Position numbers and translations under genes: made by a program
Part shown: one piece after another, positions 8,551 to 18,600 of the stretch
How the letters are laid out: every line of letters begins with the position of its first letter
Numbering within the stretch: position 1 is the stretch's first letter
NCBI GenBank assembly: GCA_001302245.1
Contig: LGYU01000008.1
Span: forward strand, 124,001-188,000
Direction: 5' to 3'
DNA: 64,000 nucleotides
Source of the DNA: Chitinophagaceae bacterium PMP191F
GTDB lineage: Bacteria > Bacteroidota > Bacteroidia > Chitinophagales > Chitinophagaceae
The notes under the pieces: generated by a model
Database searches by the model: none
What the model was told of the DNA's origin: nothing
Seen by the model: the letters and a program-made list of their open reading frames with translations, nothing else

Positions 8551-10944
8551 ATGTTCAGGAACTATTTTAAAGCAGCCTGGCGCAATATTAAAAAATATCG
8601 CACCTATTCTTTTATCAATATCGTTGGTCTTTCTGTCGGAATTGCCGCCTGTTTACTTATTCTGTTATTTGTATCAGATGAACTGAGTTATGATCACTTT
8701 CATAAAAACTCACAGCGTATTTACCGCGTAGTTCATTTTGCACAATGGCCCGGCAATAGTCTGAAACTGGCGCCCACACCGGCGCCTTTTGCACAGGCAT
8801 TGAAACAGGATTATCCCGAAATAGAAGAGGCTGTACGTTTTCTTCCTGAAGGCGGAGGCGTTATAACCTATGAGGAAAAACAATTGCGCTCAGATGAAAT
8901 TCTGTTTGCTGACAGCAACGTTTTCAGGGTATTTACTTTCCCCTTCCTGTATGGAGATTCTGCTACTGCGTTACAACATCCCAACAGCATTGTGCTGACT
9001 AAGCAAATGGCGGACAGGTTATTTGGAGCAGCCGGCAATGCTATTGGCAAAGTGATCACGATTGATCATAAGGAAAGTAATACTGTAACCGGCGTGGTGA
9101 AAAATGTACCAGCTAATTCGCATATACAATTTGCAGCCCTGCGCTCTTTGCCTACCGGTTGGACCGATGGCTGGCAGAACTCGCAACTGTACACCTATGT
9201 AATGCTGGGCAAAGATGCAGATGCCGGTAAACTGCAAAGCAAACTGCCGGGATTTTATGAGAAATATATCCGCAAGGAGATGGGCAACGTAGATTACCGG
9301 CTGGAGCTGCAACCGCTCACTTCCATTCACCTGCATTCAAACCTGGATTATGAACTGAGTGCCAACGGCAACATTCGGTATGTCTATATTTTCTCCGTAA
9401 TCGCCATTATTATTCTTGTTATAGCCTGCATTAATTATATGAACCTGGCCACTGCGCGTTCTACGTTGCGTGTACGTGAGATCGGTGTGCGTAAAACCAT
9501 TGGTTCTGGCAAAAAACAGATCGCAGCATTGTTTTTGTCAGAGTCTTTACTGCTGACCATTGTGGCTACCTGCATTGGCGTATATATCACTATGCTATTT
9601 TTGCCTTATTTCAATTCTTTTACAGGAAAACACCTGACGCTGTTTCATTTCGGGGCTGCTATCAGTGCAGGTATATTATTGTTGTTTGTGGCATTAACGG
9701 GTTTACTGGCCGGATCATACCCCGCGTTTTTTATGTCCCGGTTCAATGTGATTGATTCGCTGAAAGGAAAGCTGGGTAAGATGAACAATACGGTCTTTTT
9801 CAGAAAAGGGCTGGTAACCTTCCAGTTTGTAATGGCCATTGTACTCATTTCTGTTTCTATTGTTGCATACTACCAGTTGCGTTATACCATGCAGAAAAAC
9901 CTGGGTTTTAACAAAGAACAGGTACTGACCTTTCATATACAGAACCGCGAGTTGCGCAAAAACATCCCTGCTATTAAAGCAAGGTTATTACAAAGCCCGC
10001 TTATTGAAAGTGTAGCTGTTGCCAGCAATCCGATTGGTAATAACAATATCGGTTCTAACGGCTACTTTTTTGAAAAGGATGGAAAGATCTCTGAGACCTC
10101 ACAGATAGCCCAGAACTTCATGATAGATGTGGACTTTTTAGCAGCCCTGCAGATCAAACTGGCAGAAGGACGCAACTTTTCTAATGATATGCCGGGTGAT
10201 AGATACAACTCTGTAATGGTCAACGAAGCATTGGTGAAAGAGCTGGGATGGAAAAATCCTATTGGTAAAAAAGTGCGCTTCTTTATTGATAATAAACGTA
10301 CCACCAGTGAGTGTACGGTGATAGGTGTAGTGAAAGATTTTCATATCTATTCCTTACAACATAAAATAGAACCACTGGTATTGCACATGCCACCGGTAGA
10401 TAATGAACAGGACAATTTGTATGTACGTATTCAGAAAGGTCATACGGCGCAGGCTGTCCTGTATTTATCTGCAGCATTCCGTGAGTTTGACAAAACCAAT
10501 TCTATAGAGATCAATTTCCTGGATCAGAATTTTGCACGCCAATACCAGGCAGAACAAAAACAGGGGCAGCTTTTCCTGGTATTTACCATCCTGGCAGTGT
10601 GTATTGCCTGCCTGGGTTTATTTGGACTGGCGGCCTTTATGGCCGACCAGCGTACGAAAGAGATCGGTATCCGCAAGGTATTGGGTGCATCAGTATACAG
10701 TCTTGTACAGATGCTGTCCGGCGATTTTCTGAAACTGGTGATCCTGGCAGCCTGTATTGCTTTTCCGCTGGCGTGGTGGGCCATGCACCAGTGGCTGCAG
10801 GAGTTCGCATACCGGGTACCTGTCAGCTGGTGGATATTCGGAGTAGCCGGCATACTGGCGTTTGTAATAGCACTGATCACTGTAAGCTCGCAGGCATTAC
10901 GTGCAGCAAGATCCAATCCTGTAAAATCTTTACGCAGCGAATAG
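8551..10944 (+). CDS. ABC-transporter permease with two MacB/FtsX modules
   Basis: This 797-residue protein starts with the signature MFRNYFKAAWRNIKKYRTYS and a first membrane helix (about 20-42). A MacB-like periplasmic domain follows, then an FtsX block of three helices (about 280-400). A fourth helix, a second periplasmic domain and a second FtsX block with the motif TKEIGIRKVLGAS end the protein. In Bacteroidota such double-module permeases are usually MacB-like exporters of peptides or lipoprotein-related cargo that work with an ATPase encoded elsewhere. No ATPase gene is adjacent. I prefer the ATG at 8551 because the upstream in-frame TTG lies inside the promoter. The protein at 21733 is a paralogue with the same layout. 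Confidence 0.88.
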   Translation: MFRNYFKAAWRNIKKYRTYSFINIVGLSVGIAACLLILLFVSDELSYDHFHKNSQRIYRVVHFAQWPGNSLKLAPTPAPFAQALKQDYPEIEEAVRFLPEGGGVITYEEKQLRSDEILFADSNVFRVFTFPFLYGDSATALQHPNSIVLTKQMADRLFGAAGNAIGKVITIDHKESNTVTGVVKNVPANSHIQFAALRSLPTGWTDGWQNSQLYTYVMLGKDADAGKLQSKLPGFYEKYIRKEMGNVDYRLELQPLTSIHLHSNLDYELSANGNIRYVYIFSVIAIIILVIACINYMNLATARSTLRVREIGVRKTIGSGKKQIAALFLSESLLLTIVATCIGVYITMLFLPYFNSFTGKHLTLFHFGAAISAGILLLFVALTGLLAGSYPAFFMSRFNVIDSLKGKLGKMNNTVFFRKGLVTFQFVMAIVLISVSIVAYYQLRYTMQKNLGFNKEQVLTFHIQNRELRKNIPAIKARLLQSPLIESVAVASNPIGNNNIGSNGYFFEKDGKISETSQIAQNFMIDVDFLAALQIKLAEGRNFSNDMPGDRYNSVMVNEALVKELGWKNPIGKKVRFFIDNKRTTSECTVIGVVKDFHIYSLQHKIEPLVLHMPPVDNEQDNLYVRIQKGHTAQAVLYLSAAFREFDKTNSIEINFLDQNFARQYQAEQKQGQLFLVFTILAVCIACLGLFGLAAFMADQRTKEIGIRKVLGASVYSLVQMLSGDFLKLVILAACIAFPLAWWAMHQWLQEFAYRVPVSWWIFGVAGILAFVIALITVSSQALRAARSNPVKSLRSE

Positions 10945-10970
10945 TGTAGCCATTGATTGTAACAAACCGG

Positions 10971-11005
10971 GCGGGTTACAGACACACTGTAACCCGCTTT
11001 TTATT
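10971..11005 (+). terminator. Intrinsic terminator of the permease gene
   Basis: An 11-bp GC-rich stem (GCGGGTTACAG/CTGTAACCCGC) with a 5-nt loop ACACA is followed by a T-rich tract. It begins 26 bp after the stop codon. Confidence 0.9.
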
Positions 11006-11139
11006 TTGACCGTTAATGAGGCTGTAGATTGTGTTAAAATGGGGAAAAAAATCCACGGCTGCTGAATTTCTCGTTTCTTCGTGCTACGGCAACATTATTT
11101 AGGGAATAGCTACGATACATTTATTGTTTTAATTATTGT

Positions 11140-11922
11140 ATGAGGTCAAAGCCCCGTTCATATATTGTTTCCGGTAAACTGGATAAGTTTTTTCTGGAAG
11201 TGTACGGCATCTTTAGTTTTGCCGGGCGCTTTTTTAAGGAACTACGCCCCCCCTATGAGTGGAAAGAGATTATTCGTCAATGTTACATGGTGGGCTATAA
11301 GTCGCTTGCCCTTATTTCTGTAACCAGTTTTGTAACCGGTATTGTATTTACCAAGCAATCACGTCCTTCCCTGTCAGAATTTGGTGCTACTTCCTGGCTG
11401 CCATCGCTGGTAGCTATTGCCATTCTGCGCGCGCTTGCGCCGTTGGTAACTGCGTTGATCACTGCAGGAAAAGTAGGCTCCAACATGGGCGCTGAACTGG
11501 GTTCTATGCGGGTAACCGAACAGATAGATGCCATGGAAGTATCTGCCACCAACCCGTATAAATTCCTGGTGGTAAGCAGGGTGCTGGCAACTACCCTGAT
11601 GATCCCCATCCTGATGTTCTATATGGCATTTATTGCTATGCTGGGAGCTTATCTCAACATTCACCAGAATGAACACACCAGTTTCACGGCCTTTTTTATT
11701 AAAGCACTTGAAAAGATTTCATTCCTTGATTTCTTTTCATCATTAATAAAATCGATCGTATTTGGATTCAGCATCGGCATTATCGGGTGTTACAAAGGCT
11801 ATACAGCCACACAGGGAACACAGGGAGTGGGAAAGGCAGCTAACTCTGCGGTAGTGCTTGCCATGTTTATTGTGTTTGTAGAAGAAATACTGATTGTACA
11901 GATCACCAGTTGGTTCAGATAA
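11140..11922 (+). CDS. mlaE: MlaE-type phospholipid ABC permease
   Basis: This 260-residue inner-membrane permease belongs to the retrograde or anterograde phospholipid transport system that keeps the outer membrane asymmetric. MlaE features are visible: five to six membrane segments, the strongly conserved GxELGSMRVTEQIDAMEV segment around residues 118-140, and a late GIIGCYKGYTATQGTQGVGKA loop. It begins a three-gene set in which the ATPase starts 1 bp after its stop, so translational coupling is likely. No mlaB or mlaC gene follows, which fits the reduced form often seen outside Proteobacteria. Confidence 0.95.
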   Translation: MRSKPRSYIVSGKLDKFFLEVYGIFSFAGRFFKELRPPYEWKEIIRQCYMVGYKSLALISVTSFVTGIVFTKQSRPSLSEFGATSWLPSLVAIAILRALAPLVTALITAGKVGSNMGAELGSMRVTEQIDAMEVSATNPYKFLVVSRVLATTLMIPILMFYMAFIAMLGAYLNIHQNEHTSFTAFFIKALEKISFLDFFSSLIKSIVFGFSIGIIGCYKGYTATQGTQGVGKAANSAVVLAMFIVFVEEILIVQITSWFR

Positions 11923-11923
11923 T

Positions 11924-12697
11924 ATGCGTAAAGAAATAAAACATATTGATACCAGTAAGCTTGCGGTGTCTATCCGCAAGCTGGAAAAGTCGTTTGGCGA
12001 TAACCATGTGTTGCGTAAAATTGACCTGGACGTATACCAGGGCGAAAATCTGGTGGTACTGGGGCGTTCGGGAACCGGTAAGTCTGTGCTGATAAAGATC
12101 ATTGCCGGCCTGCTGAAGCCTGACGCCGGACAGGTAACTGTGCTGGGTGAAGATGTGGCTGCGCTGGATCTGAAACAACTCAGGGCATTGCGGCTCAAAA
12201 TTGGTTTTTCATTCCAGAACAGTGCGCTGTATGATAGTATGACGGTGCGTGAAAATCTTGAATTTCCGTTGTTGCGTAATTCAAAGAATCTTACTCGTGC
12301 ACAGGTAAATAAGGCAGTAGAGCAGGCGCTGGATGCTGTAGGATTGAGACAGACCATTGCACAATTGCCTTCTGAACTCTCAGGCGGACAACGCAAACGT
12401 ATCGGTATTGCGCGTACGCTGATCATGCAACCATTGCTGATGTTGTACGATGAGCCTACCGCTGGTCTGGATCCTATTACCAGTGTAGAGATCAACAACC
12501 TGATCAATGAAGTGCAGCGGCTTTACAATACCACGGCCATCATCATTACACACGATCTTACCTGTGCCAAAGAAACAGGCGATCGGATTGCTGTGCTGCT
12601 GGATGGCGGATTTGCACGCATGGGTAGTTTTGAAGAAGTGTTTGCAACGGAAGATGAACGGGTAAAAAGTTTTTATGACTATAACTTTATTAACTAA
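11924..12697 (+). CDS. mlaF: MlaF-type ABC ATPase
   Basis: This 257-residue ATPase drives the Mla lipid transporter from the cytoplasmic side. It has Walker A GRSGTGKS, signature LSGGQRKR, Walker B LMLYDEPTAGLD and the switch histidine in IIITHD. I chose the ATG at 11924. An in-frame TTG at 11894 would overlap mlaE, whereas the ATG lies directly after the mlaE stop codon. Its own stop overlaps the next ATG (TAATG), so all three genes form one transcript. Confidence 0.95.
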   Translation: MRKEIKHIDTSKLAVSIRKLEKSFGDNHVLRKIDLDVYQGENLVVLGRSGTGKSVLIKIIAGLLKPDAGQVTVLGEDVAALDLKQLRALRLKIGFSFQNSALYDSMTVRENLEFPLLRNSKNLTRAQVNKAVEQALDAVGLRQTIAQLPSELSGGQRKRIGIARTLIMQPLLMLYDEPTAGLDPITSVEINNLINEVQRLYNTTAIIITHDLTCAKETGDRIAVLLDGGFARMGSFEEVFATEDERVKSFYDYNFIN

Positions 12698-13704
12698 TGG
12701 AAGCAGAAAAAAGTAAACGGGCTGTGGTAGTAGGCATTTTTGTGGCCATAGGCATTGTCATATTTATGATAGGAGTTTTTACACTGGGTGGCCAGCAGAA
12801 AGCTTTTGTAAAAGCCATAGAGCTGAATGCCATGTTTGATGATGTAAGTGGTCTGCAACAGGGAAATAATATCTGGTTCTCCGGTGTAAAAGTGGGCACG
12901 GTCCGCAAGATTGAATTTTCCAGTGGCGCCATGGTAAAAGTGACATTGCATATTGAAAAAAAAGCACAGGAGTTCATCCGGAAAGATGCCAAAGCCCGCA
13001 TCAGCACCGACGGACTGATCGGTAATAAGATCATTATCATTTATGGAGGTACGCCCGCCGCGGGATCAATAGAAGGTGGTGAAACACTGGCAGTGGAAAA
13101 AGCATTGAGTACAGATGATATGATGGCCACATTGCAGGAAAACAACCTGAACCTGATCGAGATCACCCGCGATTTCAAAACCATCAGCAGAAAGCTGGTA
13201 GCAGGCGAAGGTACATTGGGAGCGTTGCTGAAAGATGCATCCTTATATAAAGAACTGCAAGGCACCATTGCTACTTTGCAGCAGGCAGCCAGTAACAGCA
13301 GTCGTTTAACAGCGGGTATTGCAGATTATACCAGCCGCTTAAAAACACCGGGTACACTGGCCAACGACCTGGTGAGCGATACCGTGATTATCCCCAACCT
13401 GAAGCAGGCAACAGAGCAACTGAACCTTGCCAGTGCCAATGCAATGGCGTTGGCCGATAACCTGAAGGACGCTACCAGTAACCTGGACAATACCAACAAC
13501 CCGGCGGGATTGATTTTGCATGATGAAAAAGTAGCCAACGATCTGCGTACCATTATTCACAATCTGAACAGCAGCAGTCAAAAACTGGATGAAGACCTGG
13601 AAGCGCTGCAGCACAATTTTTTGTTGCGTGGTTTTTTCAGGAAAAAAGAAAAGGCTGCTGCCAAAGCTGCAAAGGATAGCATAGCCGCAGCGCAAAAACA
13701 ATAG
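12697..13704 (+). CDS. mlaD: MlaD-type MCE-domain lipid-binding protein
   Basis: This 335-residue substrate-binding subunit of the Mla system has an N-terminal membrane anchor (about 8-29), one MCE domain (about 36-115, including GLQQGNNIWFSGVKVGTV) and a long helical C-terminal region (about 150-310). It ends in a basic tail rich in Lys and Ala. MCE proteins form hexameric rings that pass phospholipids across the periplasm. The long C-terminal helix, much longer than in E. coli MlaD (183 residues), may build a needle like that of PqiB; this is inference. It overlaps mlaF by one base. Confidence 0.93.
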   Translation: MEAEKSKRAVVVGIFVAIGIVIFMIGVFTLGGQQKAFVKAIELNAMFDDVSGLQQGNNIWFSGVKVGTVRKIEFSSGAMVKVTLHIEKKAQEFIRKDAKARISTDGLIGNKIIIIYGGTPAAGSIEGGETLAVEKALSTDDMMATLQENNLNLIEITRDFKTISRKLVAGEGTLGALLKDASLYKELQGTIATLQQAASNSSRLTAGIADYTSRLKTPGTLANDLVSDTVIIPNLKQATEQLNLASANAMALADNLKDATSNLDNTNNPAGLILHDEKVANDLRTIIHNLNSSSQKLDEDLEALQHNFLLRGFFRKKEKAAAKAAKDSIAAAQKQ

Positions 13705-13739
13705 CCTAACAACAAGGTTACACAAACGGATAAACAACT

Positions 13740-13770
13740 AAAAAGTCCACGATATACTCGTGGACTTTTT
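13740..13770. terminator. Bidirectional terminator between mlaD and M1 peptidase
   Basis: Arms AAAAAGTCCACGA and TCGTGGACTTTTT enclose a short loop. Both strands end in T runs, and the flanking genes are convergent, so one element can serve both. Confidence 0.9.
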
Positions 13771-13791
13771 GTATAATGTTTAGAACCAATG

Positions 13792-15741
13792 CTACTGAGC
13801 AGCAGGCCATGTATTATTCGCTCTGTTGATATCGGGCAACTGACCATCGGGATCCAGTACTACTTTGGTAAGCTTACTGTCTGAAACATAGGCAAATTTC
13901 CAAGTGCTGCCGTGTTGCCATATTTCGACCGGCAACTGGATGCGGGCTGTTTTGCCATTACTGTCTGTTACTTCTATAGTAACCGGCATGGGCAGTTTTT
14001 CCAGGTTCACAATAGTAATGATGCTGCCTTTTCCTTCTGTAAAGGCTACATCTGTAACAGCCTGGTCAAGTTTCCATACATTAAAGAACCAGCCACGCCA
14101 GAACCAATCGAGTGATTCACCGGCATAGTTTTCAATACAATGGAAAAAGTCGTATGGAGTGGGATGTTTATACACCCATTTGTGTACATAATAGCTGAAA
14201 GCACTGTCAAAACGCTCAGGTCCCAGAATGCTTTCGCGCAGCAGGGTTAAGCCTATTCCGGGTTTATTATAGGCCAGTGTACCCAGGTTTCGGGCAGACT
14301 GTACATCCGGAATGTTCATGATGCTTTCTGTGGTATCGTAGAAAATTCCACGGCCAGAACCGCCAATGTTCTGTTTGCGGTAAAATTCGCCGTTGTTAAA
14401 ACTTTTATCGGCCATGGTGTTAATAAAGGTATTGAAGCCTTCATCCATCCAGGGAAACCTGCGTTCGTCACTGCCTACCAGCATGGGGAACCAGTTGTGG
14501 CCAAATTCGTGCGAGGTTACACCCCACAGACCACCACCGGAAGAGCGGTAAGAACAGAACACAATGCCGGGATACTCCATACCACCTACAATTCCGGCCA
14601 CATTGGTAGCTACTGGGTATGTAAAGGGATACAGGTATTGAGAGTAGAACTCGATAGCACCTTTTACAAACTCGGTAGAACGTTTCCAGCCTTTTTCAGT
14701 GGCACTTTCTATAGGGTATACAGACATTGCCAGGGCCTTTTTGTTGCCTGGCAGGTTCATACGTGCAGCATCCCATACAAAAGCAGTAGAGCTGGCCCAG
14801 GCTACATCGCGTGTATTGAGACATTTGAATTTCCAGGTAAGCCTTTTTTTAGCCGGACGTGAACTGGGGTTGGTCACCTCTTCTTCAGTGCGCAGCATTA
14901 CGGTTTTATCGCTTTCTTTAGCCTGAGCATAGCGTTTCAGTTGCTCGGGTGTTAATACTTCTGAAGGATTCAATAACTCACCGGAACCTACCACAATGTG
15001 CGCTGCAGGAGCGTTTACACTATATTCAATATTGCCGTATTCAAGGTAAAACTCACCCTGACCAAGATAAGGCAGGGTGTTCCAGCCGTTCACATTGTCA
15101 TACACACACATGCGTGGATACCATTGTGCAATTTCATATACCCAGCCGTTTTTGGTGTTTAAACGACCCATACGGTCAGTGCCGTACTCCGGAATGCTGA
15201 AATGATATTTGATCTTGAACCGGGCAATACCACCCTGTGATTTGATAGAAGCGGGCAGTTTGATCTGCATACGGGTATCGGTAATATTGTAAGCGGCTTT
15301 TACTTCTTTGCCGTCTACAGTAACAATACTTACAGATTCAATACCATAGCCGCCGTCAAAATCACTGCGGTTGGCCCAGCGTCCGCCACTGATGGCAGTA
15401 GCTGCCACAGCGCGGGAATCCTGGCGGTAAATATTCTGGTCCAGTTGAAGCCATACAAAATCCAGTGTCTGCGGACTATTGTTGGTATATGTGATCAAAA
15501 CATTACCACTGATGGATTGCAAAGAATCGTCAAGTGATGCTTCAATTTTATAATCGGCCCTGTTTTGCCAGTATTTGGGACCGGGGGTGCCGTCTGCCGC
15601 GCGTACCTCATCTCCGAAAGCCGGGTAAAATAACGGGGCAAAAGCCTGGTGCTGATCGTACCTGCTGGTTGTTTGGGCAACGGCTGCTGTACCGGCACAA
15701 ATCAATCCTCCTAACAGGAACAAACGGGTTACAATACTCAT
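13792..15741 (-). CDS. Secreted M1 family zinc metallopeptidase
   Basis: This 649-residue aminopeptidase-like protein has a signal peptide (about 1-22), an M1 N-terminal saddle domain and a catalytic domain with GGMEYP (386-391). The zinc-binding HEFGHNW begins at His411, and the third ligand is Glu434 in MDEGFN. All catalytic residues expected of the family are present. M1 enzymes remove N-terminal residues from peptides; this one is probably periplasmic or surface-exposed. The C-terminal section ends in a beta-rich domain without a clear sorting signal. It is convergent with mlaD and shares its terminator. Confidence 0.92.
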   Translation of the reverse strand: MSIVTRLFLLGGLICAGTAAVAQTTSRYDQHQAFAPLFYPAFGDEVRAADGTPGPKYWQNRADYKIEASLDDSLQSISGNVLITYTNNSPQTLDFVWLQLDQNIYRQDSRAVAATAISGGRWANRSDFDGGYGIESVSIVTVDGKEVKAAYNITDTRMQIKLPASIKSQGGIARFKIKYHFSIPEYGTDRMGRLNTKNGWVYEIAQWYPRMCVYDNVNGWNTLPYLGQGEFYLEYGNIEYSVNAPAAHIVVGSGELLNPSEVLTPEQLKRYAQAKESDKTVMLRTEEEVTNPSSRPAKKRLTWKFKCLNTRDVAWASSTAFVWDAARMNLPGNKKALAMSVYPIESATEKGWKRSTEFVKGAIEFYSQYLYPFTYPVATNVAGIVGGMEYPGIVFCSYRSSGGGLWGVTSHEFGHNWFPMLVGSDERRFPWMDEGFNTFINTMADKSFNNGEFYRKQNIGGSGRGIFYDTTESIMNIPDVQSARNLGTLAYNKPGIGLTLLRESILGPERFDSAFSYYVHKWVYKHPTPYDFFHCIENYAGESLDWFWRGWFFNVWKLDQAVTDVAFTEGKGSIITIVNLEKLPMPVTIEVTDSNGKTARIQLPVEIWQHGSTWKFAYVSDSKLTKVVLDPDGQLPDINRANNTWPAAQ

Positions 15742-16367
15742 GCGCTGAATTTAAAAATTTGGAATGCCTTAAAGATAGCTGTTACAAAACTATTTTTTTG
15801 AAAGCAACTCGTTAACAGGTCCTGTTTTTTTATAAAAGTAGCGGTTTAGCAGATGGCTGGTACCCGGTTACGGTACCTGTGCAATCAATATGTACACTGT
15901 TTATATGTTTTACAATCATATTCTTTTGTCTTTTTAATTATTTTAATATTTTTATATTGTCATTCAATCCTATGTTGCCCGCTATCCTTTGTCTTGTAAG
16001 AACCGACCAGTTTGTTTAATATCTGAACCCCCTTTTACCTGTTGCGGTTGTCACATCATGCCCTGACCTATTAAATGCTTTAGTCTGTACGCGCATGGCA
16101 CACTTTTTTTGGGTTGTCAACAATGCTCCGATGTTTTGCCGGTGATAATGGATTGCCCTGTTATGTATTTATACATGCGGTAAGTAATTCCTGTTATCAG
16201 CGGCTAAATAATAGTTCAGTTGATGATTGGTATTCACCGGTTATAAAACTGGTATACACAATAAATCGTTAGTTAGCAGGAAACTCTGGATTAGATCCTT
16301 CTGATGTATTACCGGCTCTGATAAGTCTTTATGTAAACACATCAGGTGGAAGAGAAATTTTTGAAAG
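15742..16367. other. Gene-free spacer of 626 bp
   Basis: The spacer is AT-rich in the middle (15900-15965) and carries two GGTACC copies 7 nt apart at 15859-15877. No credible reading frame, tRNA or repeat array is visible. It separates the divergent M1 peptidase and the orphan gene at 16368. Confidence 0.5.
15785..15792 (-). promoter_or_regulatory. -7 element of the M1 peptidase gene
   Basis: On the minus strand TAGTTTTG matches TAnnTTTG exactly and lies 44 bp before the start codon. No clear -33 element is seen. Confidence 0.4.
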
Positions 16368-17444
16368 ATGAGTATTGAATCAGGAAAATCAGCCAACTGG
16401 TTTAACCAGTGGGAACAAAAAGGGCGGGGCTCATTGCTGTTTGATGAACCGGTCGATATTGAACCGGCTTTCGAACCGTTTTTCTTTTCCGGTGTACAGA
16501 GTTCCCAACCCGTTATACAGGAAAAACAGGTTTCTGTTATCGGCAGGTTGTTTCAGTCTGTAAAAAAAACAATTTCCACGCAGCGTACTTTTGAACAGGA
16601 TTTTTTACCGGTTAAAAAAGATCCTGTAGCATTTGCATCACAGGCAGCAGGTAAACCTGTGTGTATGCACATAGTGTGGCCTTCAAAAGATCGTACTGTA
16701 TCATTACCCGATATACTTTCTGCATGTCGTTACCAGCTATCGTTTGAGATAGTTGTGATAAATAATACAGTTACATTGCAGTTGATCTGTGATGAAAAAG
16801 ATGCAGCTTGTCTGCAAACACAGCTATCATCTAGTGGATTTCGTTACACCGTTGCAGAAGATCTGTTGCCGGCTCTGTTGGAACAAACTCCGCAGATCAC
16901 CGGTTATGGTTTCGGCGATGCGTTTATAAAACCCATCAATACCACGTTTAGTAAGGAAGAAAATCTTCTGTCACTTGTAACTGGTGTAAAAGATGCTACA
17001 CTCGCTTTGCAGGTGGTATTTAAGCCGGTAGCCAATAACTGGTCCGAAAGCATATTGCGCTGGGCTATGATCAGGAAGGAAGAGCAGCTATTTGAACGTG
17101 AGCCAGGCCTGGCAGAACTGGTAAAACAAAAAACAGCTGCTCCATTATATGCTGCTATTATCCGTACCATTGTTTGCTCTCCTGATGCATCTACACGAAA
17201 CAATTACGCACGAAAAGCAGAACAGGCTGTAGTGCATTTGTCACGTTCTGCAGTAAATGCACTGACGCCGTTGTCCGATAAAAATTATCATATTGTAAAC
17301 CACAGTGAAGATGTTTTGCTGCGCCGGTCGCACCGTACCGGTATACTGGTAAACAGCAAGGAGCTGGCTGGTTTTGTACGTATACCTGCAAAAGAGCAGC
17401 CTGCTGCCGGTTTGTATGTAAAAACAGACAGGCAGAACAGTTAG
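16368..17444 (+). CDS. Orphan protein resembling the N-terminal region of TraG/HerA-like conjugative ATPases
   Basis: This 358-residue soluble protein has no signal peptide or membrane helix. Several segments in order recall the region that precedes the P-loop in type IV secretion/DUF87-type ATPases: LSFEIVVINNTVTLQLIC (about 124-141), the FIKPINTTF segment (187-195), LQVVFKPVANNW (214-225), the block at about 250-270 including APLYAAIIRTI, and LVNSKELAGFVRIP (327-340). In full-length relatives a Walker A motif follows soon after the ELAxLxHxP-like segment. Here the protein stops 18 residues later and no ATPase follows. It may be a truncated remnant or a stand-alone regulatory domain. The relationship is my recollection of family patterns, not a search result. 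Long gene-free DNA flanks it on both sides. Confidence 0.55.
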   Translation: MSIESGKSANWFNQWEQKGRGSLLFDEPVDIEPAFEPFFFSGVQSSQPVIQEKQVSVIGRLFQSVKKTISTQRTFEQDFLPVKKDPVAFASQAAGKPVCMHIVWPSKDRTVSLPDILSACRYQLSFEIVVINNTVTLQLICDEKDAACLQTQLSSSGFRYTVAEDLLPALLEQTPQITGYGFGDAFIKPINTTFSKEENLLSLVTGVKDATLALQVVFKPVANNWSESILRWAMIRKEEQLFEREPGLAELVKQKTAAPLYAAIIRTIVCSPDASTRNNYARKAEQAVVHLSRSAVNALTPLSDKNYHIVNHSEDVLLRRSHRTGILVNSKELAGFVRIPAKEQPAAGLYVKTDRQNS

Positions 17445-17990
17445 TTATTACTATAGCGTTAGTCGTTGTAATGAATTTCAATATAAATACTGTTTTTTTT
17501 ACTGGTTTTCTCCTTACGGTAAATAAAAACCAGAAGTGCCCATCTTTTGGTTTTTGATGCAGGGGCAGGGAACTAATAGCTACATACCTTCCGTGTTAAC
17601 GGATAGATGTATTGCTTTCTTTCTGTTTGCTGTAGCAACAGCACAGAAAAATACGCTGGCACAATGCACCAGGCCAATAACTTTTTAACAGGGATAAGGT
17701 CTAACGATAATGGTACCTGATCAGCGCAGTCTTCACCCCCCTTCCTGCTCAGAAGGAGAATTTGCAACACAGTTTGCGAAAACAAGTGTAAGCCTGGGGA
17801 ACGCCTGGGAAAGAATCTGTAGCCGGATTAATACCGGTAATGATTGTGCCTGGCGGCACGCGCTGCTGCATAAAGTTATTTATTCCCGGTTTTTTGAAAA
17901 ATATTTTGCCTGAAGTATTGAGGTGATGTAAAAGACATCGCCTGGCACTAATAAGACCGGGTGAGCTATCAGGTATGGTTATTGACCGAT
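17445..17990. other. Gene-poor spacer of 546 bp after the orphan gene
   Basis: It holds a loose inverted repeat (CTGGTTTT at 17502 and AAAACCAG at 17526). I looked for a continuation of the ATPase and found no Walker A or long frame. A 67-codon plus-strand frame at 17710-17913 has an odd composition and is not accepted. Confidence 0.5.
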
Positions 17991-18536
17991 CTAATCTTCC
18001 TTAGCACCTTTTTCGCCTACGAACCAGTGTTCTTTATTTTTGAACAACACGTTGAAGGTGGTCAGTGATCCGTAAATGCGGGTAATGTATTGCTGCAGGT
18101 TCACTTTGTCCTCATCGCTTAATGTTTTATGTGCATTGATCTGTTGTTCCAAAACACGCAGACGATCACGCAGCATCACGATTTTATGGAAGAAAACATC
18201 AATCGGTACATCTTTGGGTTTTTGTGTTTTATCGGCTGGTTGCAGCAGCATGATACCGCCTTTCCAGCGATCGCCCAACGGAACCTCTTCTGTAAAACCG
18301 CCCCACAAACGGAGGATCTTTAACAGTGATCTTTCTACATCCGAATGCGTTTCAATTTCTTCAGTTACATTTTCAGGAATGATCTCATCCAGGTTCGTAT
18401 CGTTCTTATCAATTTCCTTAACGCCATGATTGATGAAAGAAATAAGATAGGTAGCATATCTTATGCCCACAATAACACCGGGTCCGTAATGCGTGTGTTG
18501 TAACCTGGTGCCTATGCCTAAGTTCAGTTGATCCAT
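17991..18536 (-). CDS. Conserved hypothetical protein with SH3-like N-terminus
   Basis: This 181-residue cytoplasmic protein starts with a small beta-rich module (about 5-45), LGIGTRLQHTHYGPGVIVGI. It resembles the CarD/UvrD-C-terminal type of nucleic-acid or polymerase-binding SH3/Tudor fold. A predicted helical region with many charged residues (about 105-165) follows. I do not recognise a named family; similar proteins seem restricted to Bacteroidota (inference). It lies 64 bp upstream of a serine hydrolase gene on the same strand but has no obvious functional link to it. Confidence 0.7.
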   Translation of the reverse strand: MDQLNLGIGTRLQHTHYGPGVIVGIRYATYLISFINHGVKEIDKNDTNLDEIIPENVTEEIETHSDVERSLLKILRLWGGFTEEVPLGDRWKGGIMLLQPADKTQKPKDVPIDVFFHKIVMLRDRLRVLEQQINAHKTLSDEDKVNLQQYITRIYGSLTTFNVLFKNKEHWFVGEKGAKED

Positions 18537-18600
18537 AGAAAAGCTTTATACAAATGCTCAATGAGGTTTGATGATGAAATTTTATATGTGACTACTTTGA

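Noticed and set aside
11894-11923. TTG start for mlaF
   Set aside because: It would overlap mlaE by 29 bp with non-family residues; the ATG at 11924 follows the mlaE stop directly.
17710-17913. 67-codon frame downstream of the orphan gene
   Set aside because: No recognisable sequence and odd composition; no support for translation.
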